Shown in pieces: positions 17,388 to 26,046 of a stretch of DNA of 64,000 nt. Below the pieces are notes generated by a model. That model was not told the DNA's origin. It saw only the letters and a list, made by a program, of their open reading frames with translations, and ran no database searches. The translations under genes were made by a program, and so were the position numbers. Source of the stretch: Ornithinimicrobium flavum (GTDB lineage: Bacteria; Actinomycetota; Actinomycetes; Actinomycetales; Dermatophilaceae); contig NZ_CP038213.1 in assembly GCF_004526345.1 (NCBI RefSeq), positions 744,001-808,000 on the forward strand. The letters run 5' to 3'. The first letter of the stretch is position 1, and the number at the start of each line of letters is the position of its first letter.

Positions 17388-19489
17388 GTGACCGAGATCA
17401 CCGACGCTGCTGCGACCAGGACCGGATCGCTCAGCACTCTCCGTCTGGCCGAGCTGCAGCAGCTCGCCTCCAGCATGGGCATCTCCGTGAGCGCGAAGAT
17501 GCGCAAGGCGGACCTGGTGTCCGCCATCCGCGAGCAGCGTGGCGGGGGCCCGCGCCGCGGCTCCGACCAGGACGGGACCCCGGCCCCGGCGCCCGCCGTC
17601 GAGACCTCCCGCAGCCAGCCCCAGGGTGATGGTGCGGGCGCCGACCGTGGGCAGGGCGACCCCGGCCGTGGGCAGGGCGAGGCGACGGGCGGCATCGAGG
17701 CTGCGCTGGACCGGGCCCAGGCCCAGCGCGAGGAGGCCGCGGTCTCCCGCCCCCGCCGGAGCCGGCGCGCCGCGTCGGGCGTGGGCGCCCCGCCCGCACC
17801 GGAGCAGCGGGAGCAGCAGGACTCCCCGGAGGTCTCGGGCCGTGAGCAGCCCGCCCGCCGCGAGGACCAGGGCTCGGGCCGCGAGGACCAGGGCCGCCGC
17901 GAGGACCAGGGCTCGGGCCGCGAGGAGCAGCGCCGCGAGGACCAGGCGAGCAGGGTGGTGAGCGCGAGGGCCGTGAGGGCCAGGGTGCCGAGCGCCAGGG
18001 CCGGCGGGAGGGCCGGAGCCAGCGTGAGGGCCAGGGCCAGCGCGAGCAGTCGCGCGAGGATCAGGGTGGCGAGCGCCAGGGCCAGCGCGAGGGTCGCGAC
18101 CAGCAGGGCCAGGGCGACGCCCAGGGCCAGCGCGAGGGTCAGCAGCGCGACCTCGACGACGACGGTGACGACGACGGTCGCCGTGGTCGGCGCCGCAACC
18201 GCAACCGCAACCGCAACCGGGACCGTCAGCGTCCCCGTCCGGGTGCGCAGGGCGGGGGCCAGGGTGCTCCGGGTCAGCAGGACGAGGAGGCCTACTCCGA
18301 CGAGGACGTCCTCGTGCCCGTCGGCGGCGTCCTGGACCTGCTGGACAACTACGCCTTCATCCGCACCACCGGCTACCTGCCCGGCCCCACCGACGTCTAC
18401 GTCCCCATGGGCCTGGTCAAGAAGCACGGTCTGCGCAAGGGTGACGCCGTCCAGGGGGCCATCAAGGCCCCGCAGGACGGCAGCGACGTCGGCCAGCACA
18501 CCGTGTCCTCCTCCGGCAGCAAGCGCGACCGCGGCAAGTTCTCGGCACTCGTGCGCCTGGACGCGGTCAACGGCCGGTCGCCGGAGGAGGCTCGCCGGCG
18601 GCCCGACTTCGCCAAGCTGACCCCGCTCTACCCGCAGGAGCGCCTGCGGCTGGAGACCGACCAGAAGAACCTCACGACGCGGATCATCGACCTCGTCGCG
18701 CCGATCGGCAAGGGCCAGCGCGGACTGCTGGTCGCGCCCGCCAAGGCGGGCAAGACGCTGATCCTGCAGGCGATCGCCAACGCGATCACGACCAACAACC
18801 CCGAGTGCCACCTCATGGTCGTCCTGGTGGACGAGCGTCCCGAGGAGGTCACGGACATGGAGCGCGCGGTCAAGGGCGAGGTCATCTCCTCGACCTTCGA
18901 CCGGCCGGCCGAGGACCACACGACGGTCGCGGAGCTGGCGATCGAGCGCGCCAAGCGTCTGGTCGAGCTCGGTGGCGACGTGGTGGTCCTGCTGGACTCC
19001 ATCACCCGGCTGGGCCGCGCCTACAACCTGGCCGCCCCGGCGTCGGGCCGGATCCTGTCCGGTGGTGTCGACTCGGCCGCGCTCTACCCGCCCAAGCGCT
19101 TCTTCGGCGCCGCCCGCAACATCGAGAACGGCGGCTCGCTGACCATCCTGGCGACCGCGCTCGTGGAGACCGGCTCCAAGATGGACGAGGTCATCTTCGA
19201 GGAGTTCAAGGGCACCGGCAACATGGAGCTCAAGCTGGACCGGCAGCTGGCCAACCGCCGCATCTTCCCGGCGGTCGACGTCAACGCCTCCGGCACGCGG
19301 CGCGAGGAGATCCTCCTCGGCGCCGACGAGCTGAAGATCATGTGGAAGTTGCGCCGGGTCCTCGCCGCCCTCGACCCGCAGCAGGCGGTCGAGCTGCTGC
19401 TGGACCGGGTGCGCAAGACCAAGCACAACTACGAGTTCCTCACCCAGGTCCAGCAGACCAGCGCGGTCCGGCTGGACGACGAGGACTGA
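17388..19489 (+). pseudogene. rho: Transcription termination factor Rho, one-base frameshift in the disordered N-terminal part
   Basis: Hexameric RNA helicase that ends transcription; essential in most actinobacteria. The GTG at 17388 follows an AAGGA site; an in-frame ATG at 17358 is less likely. Residues 1-50 are the Rho N domain (LRLAELQQLASSMGISVSAKMRKADL). Residues 55-305 are an Arg/Glu/Gln/Gly-rich disordered insertion. The frame slips at 17945-17946 (CAGGCG for CAGGGCG). Restoring one G gives EDQGEQGGEREG and on to RRNRNRNRNRDRQR and VPVGGVLDLLDNYAF. The core has the primary RNA-binding fold, Walker A (PAKAGKT, near residue 450) and Walker B (VVVLLDSITRLGRAYN). Repaired length is about 700 residues. 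Confidence 0.92.
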
Positions 19490-19498
19490 GGAACGCGC

Positions 19499-19504
19499 TA
19501 GAAT
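19499..19504 (+). promoter_or_regulatory. Probable -10 element for rpmE
   Basis: TAGAAT, one base off consensus, lies 9 bases after the rho stop. It would start a transcript of about 80 bases of leader before rpmE, letting the ribosomal protein be expressed apart from rho. No good -35 is evident at 16-18 bases upstream. Confidence 0.4.
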
Positions 19505-19586
19505 CATCCGTTGGCCCACCGGTTCACGCCGTCGCACCCTGCGCCGGCGACCCGGGGAACCCGCCATCCTCGCAAGGAGACGCCCC

Positions 19587-19802
19587 ATGAAGAAGGACAT
19601 CCACCCGGAGTACGTCGAGACCCAGGTCACCTGCACCTGCGGTGCGACGTTCACCACCCGGAGCACCGCCACGTCCGGCCACATCAGCGCCGACGTCTGC
19701 TCCAACTGCCACCCGTTCTACACGGGCAAGCAGAAGATCCTGGACACCGGTGGCCGCGTGGCCCGCTTCCTGGAGCGTTACGGCAAGAAGGCCGCCAACT
19801 AG
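19587..19802 (+). CDS. rpmE: 50S ribosomal protein L31, zinc-binding form
   Basis: A 71-residue large-subunit protein. The four zinc-coordinating Cys of the C-plus type are present (CTC near residues 16-18 and CSNC near 37-40), so this is the zinc-replete paralogue rather than the zinc-free YkgM-like form. It has an ATG start with an AAGGAG site (CAAGGAGACGCCCC) spaced 7-8 bases. It is followed at once by a strong hairpin that separates it from prfA. Confidence 0.97.
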   Translation: MKKDIHPEYVETQVTCTCGATFTTRSTATSGHISADVCSNCHPFYTGKQKILDTGGRVARFLERYGKKAAN

Positions 19803-19809
19803 GACCTGC

Positions 19810-19846
19810 GACGCCGGTCCCGCGAGCTGCTCGCGGGGCCGGCGTC
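19810..19846 (+). terminator. Stem-loop terminator after rpmE
   Basis: A near-perfect 17-base stem, GACGCCGGTCCCGCGAG pairing with CTCGCGGGGCCGGCGTC, with one T-G mismatch and a CTG loop, starts 7 bases after the rpmE stop. No U tract follows, which is common in actinobacteria. It probably limits read-through into prfA. Confidence 0.7.
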
Positions 19847-19901
19847 CGCCGTCTCCCGGGTCCGCGCACCCGTCCCCGATCAACCCACCGGAAGGTAGGC
19901 C

Positions 19902-20996
19902 GTGGCCGACACCTCAGCCTTCGAGCCGGCCCGCCCGTTGCTGGCCGAGCACGCCGACATCGAGCGGCAGCTGGCCGATCCCGCGGTGCACGGCGACCCG
20001 GCCGCCCTGCGGCGCCTCAACAAGAGGTATGCGGCGCTCGGCCCGACCGTGGCGGCCTACCGGGCCTGGGAGCGGGCGGTCGGGGACCTGGGCGCGGCAC
20101 GGGAGATGGCCGGCGAGGAGCCGTCGTTCGCCGAGGAGCTGCCGGCGCTCGAGGCGGAGGCGGCCCGGGCCGCGGAGCACCTGCGGCGTCAGCTCGTGCC
20201 GCGCGACCCGGACGACGACCGCGACGTCATCCTGGAGGTCAAGGCCGGGGAGGGTGGCGCGGAGTCGGCGCTGTTCGCCGCCGACCTCATGCGGATGTAC
20301 CTGCGCTACGCCGAGCGCCGGGGCTGGCGCACCGAGCTGCTGGACACGGCGGAGTCCGACCTCGGCGGCTACAAGGAGGCCAGGGTCTCCATCTCCGCGA
20401 CCGGCACGCCCGGCCCGGGGGAGGCTCCCTGGGCCCGGCTGAAGTACGAGGGTGGCGTGCACCGCGTGCAGCGGGTCCCCGTGACCGAGAGCCAGGGGCG
20501 GATCCACACCTCGGCGGCGGGCGTGCTCGTGCTCCCCGACATCGACGACCCGGCCGAGGTCGCCCTCGACCCGAACGACCTCAAGATCGACGTCTTCCGC
20601 TCCTCCGGGCCCGGTGGGCAGTCGGTCAACACGACGGACTCGGCCGTCCGCATCACCCACCTGCCCACCGGGCTGGTCGTCAGCTGCCAGAACGAGAAGT
20701 CCCAGCTGCAGAACAAGGAGTCCGCGCTGCGGGTGCTCCGGGCCCGGCTGCACCAGCTGGCGGTCGAGGAGGCGGAGGCGGCCGCGAGCGAGGTGCGGCG
20801 CAGCCAGATCCGCACGGTCGACCGCAGCGAGCGGATCAGGACCTACAACTTCCCCGAGAACCGCATCGCCGACCACCGCACGGGCTACAAGGCGTTCAAC
20901 CTGGACCACGTGCTCGACGGCGACCTGGACCCGGTCGTGCAGTCGGCGGTCGACGCGGACGAGGCGGCGCGGCTCGCGGCGGCCGGGGACCGGTGA
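19902..20996 (+). CDS. prfA: Peptide chain release factor 1
   Basis: Recognises UAA and UAG stop codons and triggers peptide release. 364 residues. The GGQ catalytic motif is in [20 protein letters not shown] (near residue 236). The family hallmarks [16 protein letters not shown] and the codon-recognition domain [14 protein letters not shown] are present. The start is a GTG at 19902. Its stop overlaps the prmC GTG by four bases, coupling it to the methyltransferase that modifies the GGQ glutamine. In this organism UGA is also a selenocysteine codon; RF1 does not read UGA, so there is no conflict with SelB. Confidence 0.97.
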   Translation: MADTSAFEPARPLLAEHADIERQLADPAVHGDPAALRRLNKRYAALGPTVAAYRAWERAVGDLGAAREMAGEEPSFAEELPALEAEAARAAEHLRRQLVPRDPDDDRDVILEVKAGEGGAESALFAADLMRMYLRYAERRGWRTELLDTAESDLGGYKEARVSISATGTPGPGEAPWARLKYEGGVHRVQRVPVTESQGRIHTSAAGVLVLPDIDDPAEVALDPNDLKIDVFRSSGPGGQSVNTTDSAVRITHLPTGLVVSCQNEKSQLQNKESALRVLRARLHQLAVEEAEAAASEVRRSQIRTVDRSERIRTYNFPENRIADHRTGYKAFNLDHVLDGDLDPVVQSAVDADEAARLAAAGDR

Positions 20997-21889
20997 GCAC
21001 CCACCCGCAGCACGGGGGCCGGACCGGCGAGGAGGTCGGTCGCACCATCGACCACCTGGTGCGCGAGGCGACGACGCGGTTGCTGGCCGCCGGGGTGGCC
21101 AGCCCCGGGCCCGACGCCGAGAGCCTGCTGGCGCACGCGCTGGGCCGGGACGTCGGCGACGTCCGCCGGGCCCGGCTCCTGGGCGAGCGGGCGCCGGAGG
21201 CGGTTGAGACGGCATACCGGGCCCTCGTCACCCGTCGCGCGGATCGCGTCCCGCTGCAGCACCTGACGGGACTCGCGCACTTCCACGGGCTCGAGCTCGC
21301 CGTCGGACCGGGTGTCTTCGTCCCCCGACCCGAGACCGAGGTGCTGGTCCAGCTCGCGCTGGAGGCGGTCCGGGAGGTCCGCGGACCGGTCGTCGTCGAC
21401 CTGTGCACCGGGAGCGGCGCCGTCGCGCTGGCCCTCGCCGCGGCCCGGCCCGACGCCCGGGTGGGCGCCGTCGAGCTCTCGCCCGAGGCGTTCCGGTATG
21501 CCGAGGACAACCGCCGGCGCACCGGGCTGCCGGTGGACCTGCGGCGCGGTCGGGCCCAGGAGGCCTTCGACGACCTGGTGGGCACCGTCGACCTCGTCAC
21601 CTGCAACCCTCCCTACATCCCGCCCGACGCCGTGCCGGTGGACCAGGAGGTCCGCGACCACGATCCCGCGCTCGCCCTCTACGGCGGGGGGGAGGACGGG
21701 CTGCGGATCCCGCTCGAGCTGGCCGACCATGCGCTGCGGCTGCTGCGCCCCGGGGGTGTGCTGCTCATGGAGCACGCCGACGCGCAGGGCGTGAGCCTGC
21801 CGCGTGCGCTGCTGGCCCAGGGCTGGACCGAGGTCTCCGACCACCTGGACCTGGCGGGGCGTCCCCGGGTCTCCCGAGCCGTGCGCTGA
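20993..21889 (+). CDS. prmC: Release-factor glutamine methyltransferase
   Basis: Methylates the GGQ glutamine of release factors 1 and 2 using S-adenosylmethionine. 298 residues. The GTG at 20993 overlaps the prfA stop (GTGA), which decides the start. The N-terminal helical domain ([26 protein letters not shown]) carries release-factor recognition. The SAM motif is [18 protein letters not shown] and the substrate-glutamine motif is TCNPPYIPP (near residue 203). [11 protein letters not shown] is diagnostic of the family. Confidence 0.95.
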   Translation: MSTHPQHGGRTGEEVGRTIDHLVREATTRLLAAGVASPGPDAESLLAHALGRDVGDVRRARLLGERAPEAVETAYRALVTRRADRVPLQHLTGLAHFHGLELAVGPGVFVPRPETEVLVQLALEAVREVRGPVVVDLCTGSGAVALALAAARPDARVGAVELSPEAFRYAEDNRRRTGLPVDLRRGRAQEAFDDLVGTVDLVTCNPPYIPPDAVPVDQEVRDHDPALALYGGGEDGLRIPLELADHALRLLRPGGVLLMEHADAQGVSLPRALLAQGWTEVSDHLDLAGRPRVSRAVR

Positions 21890-21916
21890 GCCCGGCGCCC
21901 CCCTGGGGTCACGGCT

Positions 21917-21950
21917 CAGCCCCCGGCTCGCGAGGCGGCGCCGGGGGCTG
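21917..21950. terminator. Bidirectional stem-loop between prmC and a convergent small gene
   Basis: A perfect 11-base inverted repeat, CAGCCCCCGGC and GCCGGGGGCTG, with a 12-base loop. It lies 27 bases after the prmC stop and 19 bases beyond the stop of the oppositely directed 27-codon gene. The position suits a shared terminator for both. Confidence 0.75.
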
Positions 21951-21969
21951 GAGTCGGTGTCTCAGGGGA

Positions 21970-22053
21970 TCACAGTGCGTTCATCAGCCAGATCACCAGG
22001 ACGATGATCAGCAGGATGCCGACGATGGTCCAGATCAGACCGCTACCGCGCAT
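21970..22053 (-). CDS. 27-residue single-span membrane peptide
   Basis: A small open frame on the minus strand encodes MRGSGLIWTIVGILLIILVI-type sequence (Ile/Leu/Val/Trp-rich span, ending WLMNAL). It has a basic N-terminus, one membrane span and almost no tail. A strong Shine-Dalgarno (AGAGGAGAG) sits about 7 bases before the ATG at 22053. The stop is followed by the bidirectional hairpin at 21917-21950. Ribosome site, hydrophobic pattern and terminator together make a real gene likely. I know similar tiny hydrophobic proteins from actinobacterial genomes but no function. It would orient with its N-terminus inside. Confidence 0.65.
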   Translation of the reverse strand: MRGSGLIWTIVGILLIIVLVIWLMNAL

Positions 22054-22204
22054 GATTCACTCTCCTCTCGGCATGGGCACCGGGGTGCACCCACGTCAGA
22101 GAACCTACTGTCAGCGCTGCGGTTCCTGGGCGCAACCTGAAACGACACGCGGGGCCGCGTGGGAAGATGGCTCCCGGCCCCAGCCGTCGACCCGGGAGGA
22201 CCCC

Positions 22205-23077
22205 ATGAGCGCCACGCCGTCGCTGCAGGACCGTCTGCTGGACTGCACCGACCCCGCGCGGCGTCGCCCCTCGGTGGAGCGGGCGGCCGCGGTCGTGCGG
22301 GAGGGCAAGGTCGTCGTCCTGCCGACCGACACGGTCTACGGCGTGGGCGCGGACGCCTTCGACGTGGTGGCGGTGGCCATGGTCCTGGCGGCCAAGCACC
22401 GGGGCCGGGAGATGCCGCCACCGGTGCTCGTGCCCGAGCCGCGCACGGTCGACGGGCTCGCGATCGACGTCCCGATGTACGCCCGCATCCTCATGCGACA
22501 GTTCTGGCCCGGGCCCCTGACGCTCGTCCTGCGCTCCCAGCCCTCCCTGCAGTGGGACCTGGGCGAGACCAACGGGACGGTCGCGCTGCGGATGCCCGAC
22601 GACGACGTGGCTCTCAGCCTGCTGAGCGAGGTCGGCCCCCTGGCCGTGACCAGCGCCAACGTCACTGGGCAGCCGGCAGCGACCACGGCCGCGGAAGCCC
22701 TGGAGCAGCTCGGGGGAGCGGTCGCCGCCTACCTGGACGACGGTCCGCGCACCGGTGGCGCCCCCTCGACGATCCTCGACTGCACCGGTGAGGAGCCCGT
22801 CGTGCTCCGCCTCGGGGCCCTGTCCCCCGAGGAGATCCGCGCCGTCCTGGGGACGACCGCCCTGCACGACGCGCCCCGGAGGGAGGCGGCGGCGGCGGAC
22901 GCGTCGGAGCCCGCCCCCGGGACCACCGTGGAGCCCGCCCCCGGGACCATCGTGGAGCCCGCCCCCGGGACCACGGAGGACCCGACGGCGGGCCTGGTCG
23001 GATCGGTCCGGCCCAGCGGGGTGAGCACGCCCCCCGGCGCGGTGCAGGTCGTGCGGGGACCGGCAGCGCCGGCCTGA
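22205..23077 (+). CDS. tsaC: L-threonylcarbamoyladenylate synthase (Sua5/YrdC/YwlC family)
   Basis: Makes threonylcarbamoyl-AMP for the t6A37 modification of ANN-reading tRNAs. 290 residues. The YrdC fold spans about 20-215: GKVVVLPTDTVYGVGADAF (nucleotide-binding start), FWPGPLTLVL, and SANVTGQPAATT followed by PSTILDC. The last 70 residues are not part of the fold. They contain an in-frame tandem repeat, EPAPGTT with small variations, three copies at about 22908-22979, in a Pro/Gly/Thr-rich tail. The ATG at 22205 has a GGGAGGA site. It lies 22 bases upstream of glyA and probably shares its transcript. Confidence 0.9.
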   Translation: MSATPSLQDRLLDCTDPARRRPSVERAAAVVREGKVVVLPTDTVYGVGADAFDVVAVAMVLAAKHRGREMPPPVLVPEPRTVDGLAIDVPMYARILMRQFWPGPLTLVLRSQPSLQWDLGETNGTVALRMPDDDVALSLLSEVGPLAVTSANVTGQPAATTAAEALEQLGGAVAAYLDDGPRTGGAPSTILDCTGEEPVVLRLGALSPEEIRAVLGTTALHDAPRREAAAADASEPAPGTTVEPAPGTIVEPAPGTTEDPTAGLVGSVRPSGVSTPPGAVQVVRGPAAPA

Positions 23078-23099
23078 GCCGACGGCATACAGTGTCCGC

Positions 23100-24401
23100 A
23101 TGACGACGTCTGTGACTCCTGACACGTACTACGGCCCGTCCTTCGCCGCCCTGCTCGAGCAGGACCCGGACGTCGCCGGCCTGCTCGTCAGCGAGCTGGA
23201 CCGCCAGCGGGCCGGGCTGCAGCTCATCGCCAGCGAGAACCAGACCAGCCCGGCGGTGCTCGCGGCCCTGGGCTCGACCCTGTCCAACAAGTACGCCGAG
23301 GGCTACCCCGACGCCCGGTACTACGGCGGCTGCTCCGAGGTGGACAAGGTCGAGAAGCTCGCGATCGAGCGGGCCAAGGAGCTCTTCGGGGCCGACCACG
23401 CGAACGTGCAGGCCCACTCGGGCGCGAGCGCCAACCAGGCGGTCTACGGCGCCTTCGCGTCACCGGGCGACACGATCCTGGCGATGTCCCTGGACCACGG
23501 GGGTCACCTGACCCACGGGTTCAAGGTCAGCTTCTCCGGCAAGTGGTTCAACGCGGTCCAGTACGGCGTGTCCCCGGAGACCGAGGACATCGACTACGAC
23601 CAGGTCGAGGCCCTGGCCAAGGAGCACCGGCCCAAGATCATCATCGCCGGAGGCTCGGCGATCCCGCGGCTCATCGACTTCGCCCGCTTCCGCGCCATCG
23701 CCGACGAGGTCGGGGCCATCTTCTGGGTCGACGCCGCCCACTTCATCGGGCTCGTGGCCGGCAAGGTCATCCCCTCGCCGGTGCCCCACGCCGACGTCGT
23801 CTCCTTCACCACCCACAAAGTCCTGCGCGGCCCCCGGGGCGGCGCCATCGTGTGCAAGGAGGAGCACGCCCGCAAGATCGACCGGGCCGTGTTCCCGATG
23901 ATGCAGGGCGGCCCCCTCATGCACGCGGTCGCCGGCAAGGCCGTCAACTTCGCCGAGTGCATGACGCCCGCCTACCAGGCGTACGCGCAGCAGGTGCTCG
24001 ACAACGCCCAGGCGCTCGCCGGACAGCTGGCCGAGCACGACATCCGGCCCATCACCGGCGGCACCGACACCCACCTGTCGCTGCACGACCTGCGGGGGGT
24101 CGGTGTCACCGGCGCCGACGCGGAGGCCCGGTGCGACGCGGCCGGCATCGTCCTGAACAAGAACGCCATCCCCTTCGACCCGGAGAAGCCCAACGTGGCC
24201 TCCGGCATCCGCGTGGGCACCCCCTCGCTGACCACCCAGGGGATGGGCGCCGAGCAGATGCGCACGGTCGCCGACCTCATCCACCGGGCCGTGACGGAGA
24301 CTGACGGGTCGGCCGACCATCCCGTGGCCCGTGAGATCCGGGACGAGACCACCGAGCTGCTCACCGCCTACCCGGCCTACCCCGAGCCCGCCGCGCGCTG
24401 A
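23100..24401 (+). CDS. glyA: Serine hydroxymethyltransferase
   Basis: A PLP enzyme interconverting serine and glycine with tetrahydrofolate, the main source of one-carbon units. 433 residues. The motifs are LIASENQTSPAVLAALGS, NKYAEGYPDARYYGG, DAAHFIGLVAGK and the PLP-binding Lys (about 240) in SFTTHKVLRGPRGG. The C-terminus has KNAIPFDPEKPNVASGIRVG. No glycine riboswitch can fit in the 22 bases upstream. The next gene, wecA, begins 18 bases downstream. Confidence 0.97.
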   Translation: MTTSVTPDTYYGPSFAALLEQDPDVAGLLVSELDRQRAGLQLIASENQTSPAVLAALGSTLSNKYAEGYPDARYYGGCSEVDKVEKLAIERAKELFGADHANVQAHSGASANQAVYGAFASPGDTILAMSLDHGGHLTHGFKVSFSGKWFNAVQYGVSPETEDIDYDQVEALAKEHRPKIIIAGGSAIPRLIDFARFRAIADEVGAIFWVDAAHFIGLVAGKVIPSPVPHADVVSFTTHKVLRGPRGGAIVCKEEHARKIDRAVFPMMQGGPLMHAVAGKAVNFAECMTPAYQAYAQQVLDNAQALAGQLAEHDIRPITGGTDTHLSLHDLRGVGVTGADAEARCDAAGIVLNKNAIPFDPEKPNVASGIRVGTPSLTTQGMGAEQMRTVADLIHRAVTETDGSADHPVAREIRDETTELLTAYPAYPEPAAR

Positions 24402-24419
24402 CCCGGGGACCGCGGGCCC

Positions 24420-25517
24420 GTGCGTGAGTTCCTGATGGTGCTGCTCACCGCAGCCATCGTCACGTATCTCACCACCCCCCTCGTGCGGCGGGTCGCGCTG
24501 GCCGTCGGGGCGATCACCGCAGTGAGGGACCGGGACGTCCACTCCGTCCCCATCCCCAGGCTGGGCGGCGTCGCCATGCTGCTCGGCTTCGCCGCCGCGG
24601 TGCTGCTCGGCTCCCGGCTGCCCTACCTCGGTCAGCTCTTCGACGACTCGCCGGCCCTGCTCGGCGTGCTCGCGGGAGCCACCCTCATCACCCTGCTGGG
24701 CGCCATCGACGACGTCCGCGACCTCGACTGGCTGACCAAGCTCGCCGGGCAGGTCCTCGCCGGCGGCATCATGGCCTTCTTCGGGGTCCGTCTGCTGTCG
24801 CTGCCCATCGGGGGGACGACCGTGCTGGACGGACCGGTGCTGGTTATGCTCACGATCCTCGTGGTGGTCATCTCGACCAACGCGGTCAACTTCATCGACG
24901 GTCTCGACGGCCTGGCGGCCGGGGTGGTGCTCATCGCCGCCGGCGCCTTCTTCGCCTGGACCTACCTGGTGAGCAGTGCCTTCGACCCGCCCAACGTCTT
25001 CCACGTCGCGACCTTCATCAGCGCGGCGATCATCGGCATCTGCCTGGGCTTCCTCCCGCACAACTTCCACCCCGCCCGCCTCTTCATGGGTGATGCGGGC
25101 GCGCTGCTGCTCGGGCTGCTCCTGGCGGCGGCCACCATCTCGATGACGGGGTCGGTCGACCCGAGCTCGTCCCTGGCCAGCGCCTCGGCCCTCACCGCCA
25201 TCCTGCTGCCGCTCGTCATCCCCCTGGCGATCATGGCCCTGCCCTTCCTCGACATCCTGCTCGCCGTGCGTCGGCGCACCCGCGCCGGCCAGCTGCCGTG
25301 GAAGCCCGACCGGGGCCACCTGCACCACCGGATGCTCGACATCGGCCACAGCCACCGGCGGGCCGTGGTCCTGCTCTACCTGTGGTCGGCGCTCATGGCG
25401 CTCGGAGCCGTCTCCTTCGCCTACGTGCCGGTGGAGGTGTCCGTCGTGGCCATCGTCCTCATGCTCGGGCTCGCCGTGGGTCTGACCTGGCGCCCCGTCC
25501 GCTCGCGCGTCGACTGA
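24420..25517 (+). CDS. wecA: Undecaprenyl-phosphate N-acetylglucosaminyl-1-phosphate transferase (WecA/MraY family)
   Basis: An integral membrane enzyme that moves a sugar-1-phosphate onto decaprenyl/undecaprenyl phosphate, starting arabinogalactan- or teichoic-type envelope glycans. 365 residues, about ten to eleven spans, GTG start. The diagnostic cytoplasmic motifs are GAIDDVRDLDWLTK (Asp-Asp), NAVNFIDGLDGLAAG, LFMGDAGALLLG and the HLHHRM loop typical of the WecA rather than MraY branch. Its place just before the ATP synthase genes matches rfe/wecA (Rv1302) in M. tuberculosis. Confidence 0.9.
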   Translation: MREFLMVLLTAAIVTYLTTPLVRRVALAVGAITAVRDRDVHSVPIPRLGGVAMLLGFAAAVLLGSRLPYLGQLFDDSPALLGVLAGATLITLLGAIDDVRDLDWLTKLAGQVLAGGIMAFFGVRLLSLPIGGTTVLDGPVLVMLTILVVVISTNAVNFIDGLDGLAAGVVLIAAGAFFAWTYLVSSAFDPPNVFHVATFISAAIIGICLGFLPHNFHPARLFMGDAGALLLGLLLAAATISMTGSVDPSSSLASASALTAILLPLVIPLAIMALPFLDILLAVRRRTRAGQLPWKPDRGHLHHRMLDIGHSHRRAVVLLYLWSALMALGAVSFAYVPVEVSVVAIVLMLGLAVGLTWRPVRSRVD

Positions 25518-25536
25518 CCGCCCTTCACCTGCGGGT

Positions 25537-25565
25537 TTGGAGATGGGGGAGCCGCTTGTGATAGT
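25537..25565 (+). promoter_or_regulatory. Promoter of the ATP synthase operon
   Basis: TTGGAG at 25537-25542, a 17-base spacer, and GATAGT at 25560-25565 (four of six matches to TATAAT). This would start RNA near 25572, giving a leader of about 40 bases before the first atp-operon gene. The -10 lies inside the palindrome annotated at 25554-25575. wecA ends 19 bases upstream of the -35. Confidence 0.55.
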
Positions 25566-25575
25566 TTTCACAAGC
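25554..25575. promoter_or_regulatory. Palindromic operator (Rex-type or CRP-type) over the atp promoter
   Basis: An 8-base inverted repeat, GCTTGTGA and TCACAAGC, separated by TAGTTT. The 18-base core TTGTGA-N6-TCACAA fits the redox repressor Rex (TTGTGAA-N4-TTCACAA, one mismatch). It also contains a perfect TGTGA-N6-TCACA site as used by CRP/GlxR proteins. It covers the -10, so a bound repressor would block initiation. Control of the atp operon by Rex in Streptomyces and by GlxR in Corynebacterium is known to me from memory; which factor acts here cannot be told from sequence. Confidence 0.7.
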
Positions 25576-25611
25576 CCTGCCCACCCGTTCGCGACGCCCA
25601 GGAGCACCCCC

Positions 25612-26046
25612 ATGACCGCACCCGCGCCGCGCCCTGCGCGCACGCCGTTGCGGTCGATGCTCCAGGGTGGTCTCGTGCCCGGCGTCCCGGTCGCCCTCAT
25701 CGCCCCGTTGCTGGCCTGGGCGGCCGCCGGGGGAGGGGCCGCCGTCTCGGCGCTGCTCGGCGGGGTGGTGTCGCTGGCGATCTTCGTCCTCGGTGTGCTC
25801 GGCATCCGGGGGGTGCTCATGGGGCCCACCGCCACCACGATGGCCGGGGCGTTCGGCGTCTTCGTCCTGCAGATGGCGGTGCTCGCCGTCGTCGTCTGGT
25901 CGCTCGCCCAGACGACCTGGCTGGAGGTCACCCCCCTGGTGCTGGTGTTCGTCGTCGTCGGCCTGGTCTTCCAGGTCGGGCTGGTGGTGGGCTACCTGCG
26001 CTCCCGCTCCGAGCTCTCCGTGACCCTCTCGGGGGAGGGCTCGTGA
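25612..26046 (+). CDS. Hypothetical membrane protein at head of atp operon (AtpI-like)
   Basis: A 144-residue protein with four hydrophobic spans (VPVALIAPLLAWAA; AVSALLGGVVSLAIFVLGVLG; MAGAFGVFVLQMAVLAVVVW; VTPLVLVFVVVGLVFQVGLV). The ATG at 25612 has an AGGAG site six bases upstream; an upstream in-frame start would overlap the operator and was rejected. Its position corresponds to the small membrane gene before atpB in mycobacteria (Rv1303) and to atpI elsewhere. AtpI-type proteins assist c-ring assembly or Mg2+ uptake, but sequence resemblance is weak and the role is inferred from place. Confidence 0.65.
   Translation: MTAPAPRPARTPLRSMLQGGLVPGVPVALIAPLLAWAAAGGGAAVSALLGGVVSLAIFVLGVLGIRGVLMGPTATTMAGAFGVFVLQMAVLAVVVWSLAQTTWLEVTPLVLVFVVVGLVFQVGLVVGYLRSRSELSVTLSGEGS

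Larger units (their letters stand above)
21890..22204. other. Intergenic region between prmC and tsaC
   Basis: 315 bases without a large gene. It holds the convergent hairpin and the 27-codon membrane peptide gene annotated separately. From 22054 to 22204 lie the peptide's promoter region and the upstream region of tsaC, which includes a GGGAGGA site 6-7 bases before the tsaC ATG. No further structure was seen. Confidence 0.5.

Noticed and set aside
17940..17950. Programmed frameshift in rho
   Set aside because: There is no slippery heptamer or downstream structure of known type, and the other eight breaks in the window have the same one-base character. Sequencing error is simpler.
23078..23099. 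Glycine riboswitch before glyA
   Set aside because: Only 22 bases separate tsaC and glyA, too short for any aptamer.
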